The translations under genes and the position numbers were made by a program. From assembly GCA_964505035.1 (NCBI GenBank), contig CAZDGK010000020.1, positions 1 through 22,424 of the forward strand: a stretch of 22,424 nt of DNA, read 5' to 3'. This document shows positions 13,768 through 21,413 of the stretch, piece by piece (position 1 is the stretch's first letter; every line of letters starts with the position of its first letter). This DNA is from CAZDGK01 sp964505035 (GTDB lineage Bacteria > Patescibacteriota > Saccharimonadia > UBA4664). The notes under the pieces were generated by a model. It was not told the DNA's origin. It made no database searches and was given only the letters and a program-made list of their open reading frames with translations.

Positions 13768-16642
13768 CATTGGCTCCATCATCATACTCAGGCCCATAAT
13801 ACGTGAATGCCGCACAATGGTGAAAGGCCGATGGTGGCGCCGGAGCAAACTCCCGGGCTCGTATCTGCTCCGCCAGTTTTGCCAGCTTCTGCCGGTGGTT
13901 GGCCAGAATTCGGTCCGTTAGCTCAGCCGTGCCCTCGGCACCAGTCACGACGTAGTCCAGTGTCACGCCCGCCGGCCTCACCCCATTCATAGCCTCATAG
14001 GCTAGTGCATACGTCCGTAGCTGGAAGCTATCCTTAGCATCGCTAGCCAGTTTTTCTGAGTCATGCTTAAGGCCAGTCTTGAAGTCACGGATCTCCACTC
14101 CGGCCGGCACCTCAAACAGCGCATCAATCCGACCACGCAATCGCAGACTACTCTCGGGTAGCTCGAACACGATCTTCAGTTCACTCGCCAGCGGCTTCCT
14201 CGCCACTGCCGGCTCTCGGTTGTAGAATCGCTCCAGAGCCTCATGTGCCCGTTTGCGAGCCGCCTCCGCCAATGCCTGGCTCTCGTAGCCGCGGCTACTC
14301 CAAAGTTCGTCCAGACGATCATGTAGCACCTTCAGATCCGGGCGCTCACCATGCAGAACCGATTCGTAATAGGACTGAATCGCGCCATGCAATGCCACAC
14401 CGAATGCCAGCTGCGGCCCAAATGGATGACTAATGTTTAATACATACTGAAGATAAAACTCATAGGGACACCGCTCATATAGACCAAGCGCCCCTACGCC
14501 TAAATCAAGCCAGCCATCAGCCGACTCGAAGGGCAAGCGCTGCTCCGTATATTCCTGCTTTAGCGGATATAAATGTTGTATTTTTTGCACCATTTTATCA
14601 ACCGTATTCTCTGCAGGCCGGGTTGGTGCTTCCTCCGCCACATACCCAATCAGTTCAGTCACAAACGGACTAGCCGCCTGGCGTTGGCCTCCATTCGACA
14701 TTGTCGCGGCACTTAGCCAGAGTTCATCCTTCGCCCGGGTAGCTGCTACATACATCAGCCGTCGCTGCTCATGCTCAGGTGGTAGCTGAACCTCCTCCGT
14801 CACCAAACCTTCCGGAACCGCCCGCCCTCCACCATTCCGCTCCGACCAAGCCCGGCCAGTGCAGCCCACTACATACACCACACTGAACTCTAACCCCTTA
14901 GCCGCATGGACGGTAAGCAGCCGCACACCTGCGTCATCACCGACCATCTCCCGCGTCTCCAGTAGCGGCGGTTTCGGAAAATCAGCCAGGTACCCAGCCA
15001 GTAGCATATCCGGAGCCACCATCTCAAAATCCTGCATTTGTGTTAACAGCAAATGCAGGTCCTCAAACACATATCCAATCCTGTTTCCACTCCTCTGCTC
15101 CGCCACCGTCCTCAAACGGTCTGCCAGACCAGTCTCAAAAACCAGACGGTAGGCCAATTGGCTAACCGGCAGCTCCGCAGACCACTGGCGCCACCCATCA
15201 AGCCGAGACACCAGCTCAGCTGCTGGCGCCAATCCTTCATCCGCCAACTGGCGCAACGCTTGCTCAACCGAGCTCAGATCGTCTCTAGCCCGGGCCAGCA
15301 CAGCGCCATACGCGGCTGCCGTCCAGCCGATAAACGGCCCCATAATGACGTGCCCGATTGACTCATCACTGGCCCGAAAGCCCAGCCACTCCAACAGGTA
15401 CCACAAACTAATCAGCTCGCGCTGTTCAAAGATATTAGCCGCTGTCGACAATACAAACGGCACTCCCTGGGCTCGTAAACCCTTCGCGTAGGTCTTCAAG
15501 ACGTCGTGCGACCTCGCTAAGATGGCAATATCCTCGGGTACGGCACCAGAATCCAGCCGTGTCTTGATGGCCATTACTACCGCCTGTTGCTCATCAAGCG
15601 GCCTGGAGTATGGTGTAAATCTCACAACGGATCCTGTTTTCTGAGCCTTGAGACGCTTATCCAAGTGCAATCTAACCTCAAGTCGCTCGGGGTCATTATG
15701 CTGAATAAGCCGATATGCCGCATCCAGAATTTCCTGCCCCGAGCGGTAGTTCTCGATCAGCGCCTGTGGTTGCTCCACCGCAAAGTGCTCTGCAAAAGAC
15801 AAGATGTTGCTGATATCGGCCCCCCGGAAGCCATAGATCGCCTGGTCATCGTCGCCTACCGCAAAGATATTCCCGCCCTTTGGCACGAGCAGACGGAGCA
15901 GCTGATCCTGCACCGGACTAGTGTCCTGATACTCATCAATCAAGACATACCGGTACTGTCGCTGAAGACGTTCTACCAGATTAGAGCGCTGTTGCAATAT
16001 AGACAACGGAATGGCCAGCTGATCGCTGTAATCATAGGTCCCGGTCCGCGATTTCACCTGGTCATACAACTCATACAAGCTCGCCAGGTCACGCTGCTCC
16101 AGCCTCTCAGCCTCCTCGCCTGATGTCGTTGCCTGAATCCCATCCACAAACTGACGATAACGGGCACTAGACACGCCAGCATTCTGAAGCCGCTCGATAT
16201 ATTCAATAATCCCATCTAGAAAGCCATACAAATCTGCCTGAGGGCCGTAGTATTCCAGCTCAATATCGGCAAACTGTTGCCGTAGAAGCAACACTTTTTG
16301 AGTCCTGTTGACTAATCCACCACGCACCGACCGTCCAATATGAGTCGCATATTGCCCCAGCAACTCAGCCCCAAAAGCGTTAAACGTCATGACCGGTACC
16401 TGAAACGACTGCCAGCCAATCAAGTCATGCAATCGGTCGGCCATCTCTCGAGCAGCCTTTTCCGTAAACGTCAGCGCCAATACCTCAGTCGGCTTAGCCT
16501 TTCCGGAGTTCACCAAGTACGCGATCCGTCGCGTGATCACTTGGGTCTTGCCTGTGCCCGCCCCAGCCACGACCAACAACGGCCCGTCGCCATGCGTCAC
16601 GGCTGCCCGCTGCTGTGTGTTCAACCCCTCAGTCACATCCAT
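13757..16642 (-). CDS. UvrD/PcrA-like superfamily 1 helicase fused to a PD-(D/E)XK (RecB-type) nuclease
   Basis: A 961-residue protein that should unwind DNA with 3'-5' polarity using ATP and cut it, as in AddAB/AdnAB-type double-strand-break resection. Helicase motifs are all visible: Q-motif LNTQQ (7-11), Walker A GAGTGKT (27-33), FTEKAAREM (Ia), LIDEYQDTS (Walker B, about 240), GDDDQAIYGFRGA (III), NYRSGQEI (IV), LLTVHAAKGLEF (V) and MYVAATRAKDELW (VI). The C-terminal nuclease (about 715-961) has RGRIDALFE and EIRDFKTG, supplying the D...D-x-K active site. RecB-type iron-sulfur nucleases use four Cys. The first is present in YERCPYEFYL, but the C-terminal trio is reduced to a single FHHC, so the cluster is probably lost. 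The start ATG 16642 lies 6 nt after an extended -10, giving a leaderless mRNA; the 16678 GTG would overlap the promoter. Confidence 0.95.
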   Translation of the reverse strand: MDVTEGLNTQQRAAVTHGDGPLLVVAGAGTGKTQVITRRIAYLVNSGKAKPTEVLALTFTEKAAREMADRLHDLIGWQSFQVPVMTFNAFGAELLGQYATHIGRSVRGGLVNRTQKVLLLRQQFADIELEYYGPQADLYGFLDGIIEYIERLQNAGVSSARYRQFVDGIQATTSGEEAERLEQRDLASLYELYDQVKSRTGTYDYSDQLAIPLSILQQRSNLVERLQRQYRYVLIDEYQDTSPVQDQLLRLLVPKGGNIFAVGDDDQAIYGFRGADISNILSFAEHFAVEQPQALIENYRSGQEILDAAYRLIQHNDPERLEVRLHLDKRLKAQKTGSVVRFTPYSRPLDEQQAVVMAIKTRLDSGAVPEDIAILARSHDVLKTYAKGLRAQGVPFVLSTAANIFEQRELISLWYLLEWLGFRASDESIGHVIMGPFIGWTAAAYGAVLARARDDLSSVEQALRQLADEGLAPAAELVSRLDGWRQWSAELPVSQLAYRLVFETGLADRLRTVAEQRSGNRIGYVFEDLHLLLTQMQDFEMVAPDMLLAGYLADFPKPPLLETREMVGDDAGVRLLTVHAAKGLEFSVVYVVGCTGRAWSERNGGGRAVPEGLVTEEVQLPPEHEQRRLMYVAATRAKDELWLSAATMSNGGQRQAASPFVTELIGYVAEEAPTRPAENTVDKMVQKIQHLYPLKQEYTEQRLPFESADGWLDLGVGALGLYERCPYEFYLQYVLNISHPFGPQLAFGVALHGAIQSYYESVLHGERPDLKVLHDRLDELWSSRGYESQALAEAARKRAHEALERFYNREPAVARKPLASELKIVFELPESSLRLRGRIDALFEVPAGVEIRDFKTGLKHDSEKLASDAKDSFQLRTYALAYEAMNGVRPAGVTLDYVVTGAEGTAELTDRILANHRQKLAKLAEQIRAREFAPAPPSAFHHCAAFTYYGPEYDDGANDVG

Positions 16643-16648
16643 AATCAG

Positions 16649-16704
16649 ATTGTAACAAACCAAGCAAACCAGCCTCACTTAGAGGCAAGCATGAGTGGTA
16701 TACT
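16649..16704. promoter_or_regulatory. Divergent promoters for uvrD and the pseudophosphatase gene
   Basis: Minus strand: TGT-TACAAT (-10 at 16649-16654) exactly 6 nt before the uvrD ATG. Plus strand: TGG-TATACT (-10 at 16699-16704), predicted start near 16711, giving a 15-nt leader with no clear Shine-Dalgarno. Both are extended -10 elements with weak -35 regions, and their upstream parts share about 45 bp, so the two genes may compete for polymerase. Confidence 0.6.
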
Positions 16705-16725
16705 TGTACCCAAGAGACGACTGCC

Positions 16726-18762
16726 ATGTCCGAATTTATCACCCATACCGCCAGAATCGTTCCATACACCAAGCGGCCCCGTCAGGTGGCCAGCTTCGTT
16801 ACCGCCTACACCAATGAGCCTATGCCAGACGACCCGGGTGCTGATCTGGGCAATTTCTTTGTGGTACTCGAAGTACTCGTGTCCGGCCGTGCAGGTGAAG
16901 AACTCGCCGACCTCATCATCGGAACTCTAGGCGAGCATTATTACAATCATGCCGATGGTGAACCACTGGCCCGGTTCGAAACTGCCCTCAAGGCCCTCAA
17001 TCGTGAGCTTGGAACCTATGTCAGCCAGGGAAACGCCTCCTGGATCGGCAAGCTTAGTGCCATCGCCGGCATCCAAGCGGGAGCCGAGCTACACCTGACC
17101 CATACCGGCTCCGCCGAGGCCTTTCTCTATCGCGGCAAGGCCACTACCCCCATCACTAGTAGCACCGACAAGACTCGCTCAGCTACCCCCACCAAAACCT
17201 TCGCCTCGATTGCCAGCGGCACACTAGAAGCCGGCGACCGCCTGCTGCTAGCCACTCCGGCCCTCGTGCACCAGCTGCCGTTGCAGAAATTACACGACAT
17301 TATCATTAGCAACAGCCCCAACAACGCCATTGCCGAGATTGGGCGTCTGCTAAATACCTCAGCTGACCGCATTGCGGCACTCGTTGTGGAAATTACTACC
17401 CCAGAATTAGCCGCTATGCAGGTTCGGTCGGAAGCTCCAGATGAGGTTCGCCTCGGCACACCCGAAAACACCCTGGAAGCTGCCAAGCTAGCGGCTGCGC
17501 CACTAGCCGAAGCCACCACCAAGTCAACCAAGCAGGTTGGTCAGGCTGCCCAAAAGCTCTGGAGCCGCACCAAGCCCACGCTGCAGCATGTGGGGCTCGC
17601 CATCGTGAGCACCCTCCGGCGCTTCCTAACTGGGAAAGGTAGTGGCCGCCGCATCATCATCGTCCTAGTAACCCTCATCGTCGTCGTGGGAGGATTCTGG
17701 GCTTGGCAAAATTCCGACTCCCAAGTCCAGAAGCTTTACGACCGCTATCGCACCGACTATGAGCGCTACCAGCTAGCCGCCAGCAGCAGCCCCAGTAGCA
17801 GCACTAACCCCAAAAGCCTGCTTGAGCAAACTCTCCAGGACCTCACCAGCCTCAGCCAGTCTCCCGGCGCCGGCTCCCTCAATCGCAAGCTCCAGCACTC
17901 CGATCTGCCAGCCGGTTCACCCAGCTCCATCTCAACCCTCACCAGCCTCGTCAAGACCAAGCTCGACCAGCTCGAAGGCCTCAGCCACCCGGCTACTACC
18001 ACCGTGGCATCATTGTCCAAGCTCAAAGACGCCTCGCCCAACCATGCCGAGCTCTTCGCCAGTAAGCTCTACCTCGTCGACAGTCACAACAAGTCCGCCA
18101 TCTACATCCTCAATGTCACCACTGGCAGCCTCAAAACCTCCACCGCCAACACCTCGGTACTCGGACAAGTCGTCGCCACCTGCCTCTCCAGCAACAACGA
18201 TGGCCTCTACCTGCTCACATCCAAACCCGAAGTCTGGTTCTACCGCTTTGACACCGACACCCTCGAGCAGCAAACCATCAATCTCGGGAGCTGGCCGGCC
18301 GGCACCGCTATCGCCTCCTACAGCGGCAATCTCTACATCCTGGCCGATGGCACGGTCTATAAGCATGTACGCACCCTCTCCGGCTTCGGGCCCAAGGCCG
18401 AATACCTCAGCTCCTCCACCCTCGCCGGCCTGAAAAACGCTACCGCCATGGCCGTCGACGGCAATATCTACACCCTCTCAAGCAGCGGTCTCTACCAATA
18501 CCTCGCCGGCGCGCTCCACCAAAGCCTGCCGGTGCCATCCAGTCTAGCCAAACCCATCGCGCTGCATTCCTTCGGCGGCACCTTGCTCATGAGTGTTGAT
18601 TCGCAATCCGGCCGGCTCGGCGTCTGGAGCACAGGCAATGCCCTCAAGCTCGACCACCAAGACGAGCTTACTGGCCTTTCCGTTCGTGATGCCGTCTATG
18701 ACCCTGCCACCAAGACCGACTACGCCGTCACCTCCGACCGCGTAGTCAGCTTCACCCCCTAG
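16726..18762 (+). CDS. Membrane protein with a degenerate PP2C-like domain and an extracytoplasmic beta-propeller-like region
   Basis: The 678-residue protein has three parts. Residues about 1-225 follow the PP2C/SpoIIE phosphatase pattern: NFFVVLEVLVSGRAGEELA at the place of VxDGMGGxxxGExAS, LTHTGSAEAFLYRG at the place of HVGDSRxYLxR, and GDRLLLATPAL at the place of GDxxLLxSDGL. The Asp residues that bind metal in all three motifs are replaced, so it is probably not a phosphatase and may bind a partner instead. Residues about 308-327 (RRIIIVLVTLIVVVGGFWAW) form one membrane helix. The Ser/Thr-rich stalk and residues about 400-678, with recurring YxL-x-DG-x-V/I-YxL units, suggest a propeller-like sensor outside the cell. 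The stop lies 3 nt from the convergent argS stop. No family name can be given; a role as an envelope sensor or scaffold is inference. Confidence 0.75.
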   Translation: MSEFITHTARIVPYTKRPRQVASFVTAYTNEPMPDDPGADLGNFFVVLEVLVSGRAGEELADLIIGTLGEHYYNHADGEPLARFETALKALNRELGTYVSQGNASWIGKLSAIAGIQAGAELHLTHTGSAEAFLYRGKATTPITSSTDKTRSATPTKTFASIASGTLEAGDRLLLATPALVHQLPLQKLHDIIISNSPNNAIAEIGRLLNTSADRIAALVVEITTPELAAMQVRSEAPDEVRLGTPENTLEAAKLAAAPLAEATTKSTKQVGQAAQKLWSRTKPTLQHVGLAIVSTLRRFLTGKGSGRRIIIVLVTLIVVVGGFWAWQNSDSQVQKLYDRYRTDYERYQLAASSSPSSSTNPKSLLEQTLQDLTSLSQSPGAGSLNRKLQHSDLPAGSPSSISTLTSLVKTKLDQLEGLSHPATTTVASLSKLKDASPNHAELFASKLYLVDSHNKSAIYILNVTTGSLKTSTANTSVLGQVVATCLSSNNDGLYLLTSKPEVWFYRFDTDTLEQQTINLGSWPAGTAIASYSGNLYILADGTVYKHVRTLSGFGPKAEYLSSSTLAGLKNATAMAVDGNIYTLSSSGLYQYLAGALHQSLPVPSSLAKPIALHSFGGTLLMSVDSQSGRLGVWSTGNALKLDHQDELTGLSVRDAVYDPATKTDYAVTSDRVVSFTP

Positions 18763-18765
18763 CAG

Positions 18766-20364
18766 CTAGTCAGCCGCCTCCATCCGCTGCTGCGGCTCAA
18801 TACCCAGCAGTCCCCAGTACACATCCATAAACCGCACCACTTGCTGCACGAAGTATAGTTTGGCCGCCGCTTCCTCAGCCGGCAGATCGATCACCCGTAC
18901 CTGCTCATAGAACTCGGTAAATAGCTTGGCAAACTCCAGCCCAAAGAAGGTCAGGCGGTGCACACCATAGTCGCCAGCCATCTGCTCCACCATTTGCGGC
19001 AGCCGGCTCATCATTCGCACCACCGCCAGTTCGTGCTCGCTCAGGTCACCCGGCCCCTCCGCCGGCTTCAGCCCCTTCGCAGCCGCCTTGGCCAGAATCG
19101 AATTTGCCCGCGCGTACGCGTACATCACGTAGTAGTAAGGGTTCTTGGCCGACTCCTCAGCCGCCAGCGTCAAGTCAAAGTCCATATGCGACTCCGCTGA
19201 CCGTAGCAGCGTCAAGAACCGCGCCACCGGCAAGCCCACTTGCTCAATCAAGTCTGCGATTGTGATAAATTGCCCCAGACGCTTACTCACCTTCACCTCT
19301 TTACCATCGCGCACCACCCGCAGCCATTGATAGCCAGCCATCCGAAACTCTTTGTCCGGAAATAGCTCATGCACCGCCGCAAACACGCTCGGAAATTGTG
19401 CGACATGATCCGGACCCAGCACCTTGATGGCATAGTCAAAGCCTCGCTCCCCAAACACGTTCACGTGGTAGGCAATATCAGGCGCCATATATGTCGGGTC
19501 ACCATTGCTCTTAATCAGCACCCGCTCCGCCCGCTCGTCACCCAGCTCACCAGTCTTGAGCCAGACGGCCCCATCGCGCTTAAACACCAGGCCGCGCTCG
19601 TCCAGCCGCTTTACCGTCCGTTCAAACGATCCGTCCTTGAGCAGGTCATCTTCGTTAAACCACACATCAAACTCAATACCCATCGCCTTCACCGCCGGCC
19701 GGATATACCGCTCGAGAATCGCACTAGTCAGCAGCGGCCGGAGCACCTCGTCTGGCTCCTTGGCCAGCTGGTCCTTGAAGTCCCGTGCCAGCTCAGCAAT
19801 GTAGTCGCCCCGATACTGCCGCTCCTCAGTCTCCGGCAGCAAACCAGCTTCCATCTTCACACTCTCCAGTAGCTTCGCGATCTGCGTCCCAGCATTGTTG
19901 AAGTAGTATTCTCGCGTCACCTCGTAACCCGACCACTCCAGAACCCGGCTCAGCACGTCACCAATGAACCCACCCCGGGCATTGCCAATCGTAGTGGGGC
20001 CGGTCGGATTGGCCGAAATAAACTCCACCTGCACCTTTTGACCCTTACCCAGCTGGTTGCGGCCATATTCTACGCCAATCTCCGCCAACTGCTTTTGCCA
20101 ATAGGCTGGCCTTAGCGTCAGGTTCACATAGCCCGCCCCGGCCGCCTCGGCCGTCTTCAGCTGAGCCTGCTTTACTGCTCCGGCCAGCTCCTCAGCTATC
20201 TGCCGCGGCGCCCGTCCCAAGCTTTTGGCCAGCTGGAACGCCACATTGCTCGTGAAGTCGCCAAAGCCAGCCTGGGCCTCCTCTACCCGGACCTCAATAT
20301 CATGCTGGTCATACAGCTTGGCAATGCTGTCGCTCAGCGCTTTGGCTAGTTGATCCTGAATCAT
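18766..20364 (-). CDS. argS: Arginyl-tRNA synthetase
   Basis: Class I synthetase that attaches arginine to tRNA-Arg. The 532 residues are typical in length and order: an N-terminal additional domain (about 1-105), the Rossmann catalytic domain, and the C-terminal DALR anticodon-binding domain (about 415-532, starting near YYYVMYAYARANSIL). The catalytic neighbourhood FISANPTGP is classic, but the HIGH signature reads TIGN (residues 125-128), so both histidines are replaced. The second signature is VKVSKRLGQF in place of the usual KMSKR-x-G-x-F. The enzyme is otherwise intact and essential, so it is presumably active with a lineage-specific active site. The start ATG 20364 is set by a perfect TATAAT 6 nt upstream, implying a leaderless transcript. 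There is no terminator before the convergent neighbour. Confidence 0.97.
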   Translation of the reverse strand: MIQDQLAKALSDSIAKLYDQHDIEVRVEEAQAGFGDFTSNVAFQLAKSLGRAPRQIAEELAGAVKQAQLKTAEAAGAGYVNLTLRPAYWQKQLAEIGVEYGRNQLGKGQKVQVEFISANPTGPTTIGNARGGFIGDVLSRVLEWSGYEVTREYYFNNAGTQIAKLLESVKMEAGLLPETEERQYRGDYIAELARDFKDQLAKEPDEVLRPLLTSAILERYIRPAVKAMGIEFDVWFNEDDLLKDGSFERTVKRLDERGLVFKRDGAVWLKTGELGDERAERVLIKSNGDPTYMAPDIAYHVNVFGERGFDYAIKVLGPDHVAQFPSVFAAVHELFPDKEFRMAGYQWLRVVRDGKEVKVSKRLGQFITIADLIEQVGLPVARFLTLLRSAESHMDFDLTLAAEESAKNPYYYVMYAYARANSILAKAAAKGLKPAEGPGDLSEHELAVVRMMSRLPQMVEQMAGDYGVHRLTFFGLEFAKLFTEFYEQVRVIDLPAEEAAAKLYFVQQVVRFMDVYWGLLGIEPQQRMEAAD

Positions 20365-20370
20365 GCGCCG

Positions 20371-20400
20371 ATTATACCTTGGGCAACCCCGGCGAGGCAA
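20371..20400 (-). promoter_or_regulatory. argS promoter, leaderless type
   Basis: On the minus strand, TTGCCT (20395-20400), 18 nt, TATAAT (20371-20376), CGGCGC, then the ATG at 20364. Transcription should start at the A of the start codon. Confidence 0.7.
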
Positions 20401-20417
20401 AGCTCATCGGCATATAC

Positions 20418-20446
20418 TTGCCATAAAGCCCACATCATTGTATAGT
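20418..20446 (+). promoter_or_regulatory. Promoter of the 81-residue membrane protein
   Basis: TTGCCA (20418-20423), 17 nt, TATAGT (20441-20446), close to consensus. The start near 20453 gives a 30-nt leader with GGAG 8 nt before the GTG start. Confidence 0.65.
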
Positions 20447-20482
20447 CTCTATGTCCCGTCCCTCTATCTCTGGAGCCGCCTC

Positions 20483-20728
20483 GTGTACACCTACGAATTC
20501 AACGGCCGGGAGATCACCAGCCGATGGGCCAAGTTCGGGATTGAAATCCTGATCCACCTGTCCATCCTGGTCCTGATCATCCCGCATCTCCTGCTCCGGC
20601 TCGTCAGCCGCGAAGGCTTCTTCATCCGCCAGATCGTCGAGGCCCCCGGCGGCCGTATCGGCCCGCCCCTGACAACCCTGAACTTCGAGATCACATCACG
20701 GGCCTTCAGGGTCCGGCCGTGGCGCTAG
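20483..20728 (+). CDS. Small single-span membrane protein of unknown function
   Basis: This 81-residue protein is not one I recognise. It opens with a polar segment (YTYEFNGREITSRWAK), followed by one hydrophobic helix at about 19-38 (FGIEILIHLSILVLIIPHLL). A basic, Gly/Pro-rich tail ends RAFRVRPWR. The start is GTG 20483, chosen because GGAG precedes it at a normal distance and the protein is compact from there; the open frame upstream would cross the promoter. It has its own near-consensus promoter and is followed within 10 nt by a strong terminator, so it is a complete stand-alone transcription unit. The well-formed signals argue that it is a real gene despite its size. Confidence 0.7.
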   Translation: MYTYEFNGREITSRWAKFGIEILIHLSILVLIIPHLLLRLVSREGFFIRQIVEAPGGRIGPPLTTLNFEITSRAFRVRPWR

Positions 20729-20735
20729 CCACCCG

Positions 20736-20770
20736 CCCCGCCGGTTAATTACACCTGGCGGGGTCCTTTT
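20736..20770 (+). terminator. Intrinsic terminator of the small membrane protein gene
   Basis: CCCCGCCGG pairs with CCTGGCGGGG (one bulge) across a 9-nt loop and is followed by TCCTTTT. It separates this unit from smpB. Confidence 0.8.
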
Positions 20771-20783
20771 ATCTCATTACCTA

Positions 20784-20789
20784 TATAAT
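20784..20789 (+). promoter_or_regulatory. -10 box of the leaderless smpB promoter
   Basis: TATAAT, then GCCTAT, then the ATG at 20796: the same 6-nt spacing as argS, uvrD and the L,D-transpeptidase. The -35 region overlaps the preceding terminator and is weak. Confidence 0.65.
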
Positions 20790-20795
20790 GCCTAT

Positions 20796-21236
20796 ATGAA
20801 ACTACTGGCCAAAAACAAGCGGGCTACCTACGACTACGAGCTCACCGAGCGCTTGCTAGCCGGCTTAGAGTTGTCCGGCGCCGAGGTCAAAAGCATGAAA
20901 GCTGGCCACACCAGCCTCAAGGGCTCCTTCATCGCCCTGCGCGACGGCGAGGCCTTTCTCACCAATGCCCACGTCAGCCCCTACGAGCATGCCAGCACCA
21001 AGGACCAGGCCGAGCCCCTCCGCAACCGCCGGCTCCTGCTCCACCGCCGCCAGCTCGACTCGCTCGTCCGCAGCAAGCAAGCCGGACTCAGTGTCGTCCC
21101 CACCGCCCTCTTCGCCGACCGTTCGTGGGTCAAGCTAGAAATCGGCATCGGCCGGGGCAAGAAGCGCTACGACAAACGCGAGGCCATCAAACGTCGGGAC
21201 GTCGAACGCGAGGTCAATCGCAGCCTAAAACGCTAA
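20796..21236 (+). CDS. smpB: SsrA-binding protein SmpB
   Basis: SmpB binds the tRNA-like part of tmRNA and delivers it to stalled ribosomes for trans-translation. The 146 residues match the family well. They include the N-terminal NKRATYDYELTERLLAGLEL, the conserved LSGAEVKSMKAGHTSLKGSF, NAHVSPYEHAS and RRLLLHRRQLDSL, and the basic C-terminal tail GRGKKRYDKREAIKRRD, which probes the decoding centre. The OB fold is complete and nothing is missing. No tmRNA gene was recognised in this window. The start is set by the -10 box 6 nt upstream; there is no Shine-Dalgarno. Confidence 0.97.
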   Translation: MKLLAKNKRATYDYELTERLLAGLELSGAEVKSMKAGHTSLKGSFIALRDGEAFLTNAHVSPYEHASTKDQAEPLRNRRLLLHRRQLDSLVRSKQAGLSVVPTALFADRSWVKLEIGIGRGKKRYDKREAIKRRDVEREVNRSLKR

Positions 21237-21259
21237 CGCTTAAATTACCCTCAAAACGC

Positions 21260-21288
21260 TTGACGGGGCAAAACGAGCGTATTACAGT
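21260..21288 (+). promoter_or_regulatory. Promoter-like sequence downstream of smpB
   Basis: TTGACG (21260-21265), a 17-nt spacer, TACAGT (21283-21288). It reads into about 80 nt of non-coding sequence that ends at a strong terminator. Confidence 0.5.
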
Positions 21289-21294
21289 ACCTGT

Positions 21295-21376
21295 AGGTAC
21301 CTGCACAAAAAAAGTACTCAAAACAAAACGAAACCAACTCCATCACCGGAAAAAGGCCCTACCAAGGGCCTTTTTC
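21295..21376 (+). ncRNA. Possible small RNA after smpB
   Basis: A promoter-like element ends just before the self-complementary GTACCTGTAGGTAC (21289-21298 region onwards). An A-rich single-stranded-looking stretch and a perfect terminator follow. The predicted transcript is about 80 nt with no frame of note. It may simply be the smpB 3' region plus terminator; expression data would decide. Confidence 0.35.
21350..21375. terminator. Bidirectional intrinsic terminator between smpB and the HExxH protein gene
   Basis: AAAAAGGCCCT-ACCA-AGGGCCTTTTT with T tracts on both strands serves the convergent smpB and the metalloprotease-like gene. Confidence 0.9.
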
Positions 21377-21413
21377 TTTGTCCTAATTTCTGACACCCAC
21401 CCCCAGCGGCGCT

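Noticed and set aside
16643..16678. Upstream GTG start for the helicase-nuclease
   Set aside because: It lies upstream of the extended -10 that fits the ATG at 16642 with 6-nt spacing, and the family alignment begins at LNTQQ just after that ATG.
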